A stretch of 7,868 bases of DNA. It comes from Dokdonella sp. GTDB lineage: Bacteria; Pseudomonadota; Gammaproteobacteria; Xanthomonadales; Rhodanobacteraceae. The notes beneath the pieces are model-generated. The model saw only the letters and a program-made list of their open reading frames with translations, made no database searches and was not told where the DNA came from. Below, piece after piece: positions 6,985 to 7,868 of this stretch. Each line of letters begins with the position of its first letter. The first letter of the stretch is position 1. The stretch spans positions 1 through 7,868 of the forward strand of contig JASLGB010000376.1 of the NCBI GenBank assembly GCA_030150315.1, given 5' to 3'. The translations under genes and the position numbers were made by a program.

Positions 6985-7542
6985 TCAGTCTTCGAATTCG
7001 CCGTAACCCAGTTCACGCAAACGGGATTTGAGTTCTTCCAGTCCGCGCGAAACCAGTTTCCGAGCCGCCTCTGCGGACGCAATTCCGGCGAGGTCGGCGA
7101 TTTCCTGCAGTGAAAAACCCTGCAGGTGGAGGGCGATTGGCAGGCGCCGACGCTCGGGGATTTCGTTCATGCAGCGCTCGATGCCCTGCATGCGTTCGAC
7201 ATCGCGTGCGCTTTGCTCGGGCCCGACCGGCCCCTCGCCCAGCTCCGCCGGAATGTCGTCATCATCCTCCGGAAGCGGCTCTGCCGCGCGGACCTCCGCG
7301 CGCCGAAGCGCATCGATGACCGTGCTGGCTACCACCCTCTGCACATAAGACGCATGAAAGGCGCCAGACCGGTCACGCTCCAGCGCTTTCCACAGACGAA
7401 TGCGGATTTCCTGCTCGACATCGGACGGATCGATGCCGTGGCGGTCGAGCCCGTAGGTCGACAAAAGTCCCTTCACGCGGGCGCCGTAGGACCGGAACAG
7501 CTCCTCGAGACGGGCGTGGACGGGATCGACGGAAGACGACAT
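6985..7542 (-). CDS. ECF-like sigma-70 family RNA polymerase sigma factor
   Basis: It is a 185-residue alternative sigma factor that would direct RNA polymerase to a specific promoter set. Region 2 spans about residues 15-82, with DVEQEIRIRLWKAL (41-54) in the core-binding part and YVQRVVASTVIDALRR (66-81) in the -10 recognition part. A strongly acidic linker follows (PEDDDD, 91-96). Region 4 spans about 118-176, with the helix-turn-helix around GFSLQEIADLAGIASAEAARKLV (split 142-153 and 154-164). Its length and lack of region 3 fit the ECF group; the specific subgroup is not recognised. An in-frame stop lies 11 codons upstream, so ATG 7542 is the likely start, yet no Shine-Dalgarno is seen before it. 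It is followed by a candidate anti-sigma gene, which suggests a co-transcribed pair. Confidence 0.88.
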   Translation of the reverse strand: MSSSVDPVHARLEELFRSYGARVKGLLSTYGLDRHGIDPSDVEQEIRIRLWKALERDRSGAFHASYVQRVVASTVIDALRRAEVRAAEPLPEDDDDIPAELGEGPVGPEQSARDVERMQGIERCMNEIPERRRLPIALHLQGFSLQEIADLAGIASAEAARKLVSRGLEELKSRLRELGYGEFED

Positions 7543-7826
7543 GACGGGGCGCGGAAAAGGGGCCGGCTATGCTCCCCGAGCCAGCCGTCCGGCGCAACCG
7601 CCTGTCCGCGCCGAGACGCTGCACGTGGGCCTGCGCGCCGGCGATGTGCCACAAACGGCAAGCCGGGAACCTCGCCGCGCCGCAGGCTGACGAATTCCTC
7701 GCGCCGAGCTGCCCGCGCCAACCTGCCCGCGCACGGGCCGGCAAAGCCACGCGCCGCAAACCGCACGCCCACCGGGACCATTACCCTTCCGGGCGGCATC
7801 TTCCTGTACAGAAGCCGATTCCGAGA
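7543..7826. other. Non-coding stretch upstream of the sigma gene
   Basis: No recognised gene is seen on either strand. Open frames on the minus strand run through here into the sigma gene in other frames; their Arg/Ala/Pro-rich products look like shadows. A convincing sigma-70 promoter for the sigma gene was not found; the best is TTGCGC with a CATAGC-like -10, which is weak. An 8-bp palindrome CTGTACAG lies at 7804-7811. Confidence 0.5.
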
Positions 7827-7835
7827 ATGCGAATC
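7817..7835. promoter_or_regulatory. Nested inverted repeat, possible operator
   Basis: GATTC (7817-7821) and GAATC (7831-7835) are inverted with a 9-base gap, and within them ATTC-CGA-GAAT (7818-7828) is a second perfect inverted repeat. It overlaps a possible start codon at 7827. It could be a regulator site, or chance. Confidence 0.25.
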
Positions 7836-7868
7836 ACCGCCTACCGCTTACAGTGCCATGCGGCTCTG
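7827..7868 (+). CDS. Possible 5' end of a gene running off the window
   Basis: An open frame starts at ATG 7827 and reads MRITAYRLQCHAAL to the last base without a stop. GAGA lies immediately before the ATG, too close for a good ribosome site. Fourteen codons cannot identify a family. It is listed because the stretch to its left is otherwise empty and a divergent gene would be a natural neighbour for the sigma gene. Confidence 0.25.
   Translation, partial: MRITAYRLQCHAAL

Noticed and set aside
7473..7799. 108-codon minus-strand open frame upstream of and overlapping the sigma gene
   Set aside because: It overlaps the sigma gene in another frame, is Arg/Ala/Pro-rich, and its AGGAAG sits directly against the ATG, too close for a working ribosome site.

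Overview
The window looks like a chromosomal, high-GC gammaproteobacterial segment, most likely from the Xanthomonadales/Lysobacterales. The evidence is the compact metX-metB-hom operon behind a SAM-I riboswitch leader, an arrangement known from Xanthomonas, together with overall GC bias and a typical proteobacterial RF3. Genus cannot be fixed from the sequence. No transposon, phage, plasmid or CRISPR signature was seen.

Layout. At 1-46 there is the last part of a plus-strand gene, followed by a hairpin terminator (95-124). Then comes a polytopic membrane protein with a degenerate CPBP/CAAX-protease-like pattern (148-894, +). Convergent to it lies the methionine operon on the minus strand, transcribed metX (4216-3164), metB (3167-1980), hom (1983-910). 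Both junctions are 4-base ATGA overlaps. Its leader (about 4430-4217) holds a good sigma-70 promoter, a near-consensus SAM-I aptamer and a probable translational expression platform. A perfect MetR-type palindrome (4486-4498) lies about 60 bases upstream of the predicted transcript start. Divergently, prfC (release factor 3, 4698-6302, +) has its own promoter and a strong hairpin terminator shared with the convergent genes beyond it. Those are a minus-strand ECF-like sigma factor (7542-6985) followed by a single-pass membrane protein that is a candidate anti-sigma factor (6927-6355). The last 326 bases are mostly non-coding, with a possible plus-strand gene start at 7827.

How the genes work together. 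Hom makes homoserine, MetX activates it by O-acylation and MetB converts the ester with cysteine to cystathionine, so one transcript carries a contiguous piece of the methionine pathway. The leader suggests three-layer control: MetR-type activation of transcription, SAM sensing by the aptamer, and masking of the metX ribosome binding site and start codon. A six-base match to the initiator-tRNA anticodon arm lies inside the platform. It may correspond to the uncharged-tRNA sensing described for the Xanthomonas campestris met leader. This regulatory region is the most interesting part of the window. The sigma/membrane-protein pair is probably an independent signalling unit of unknown stimulus.
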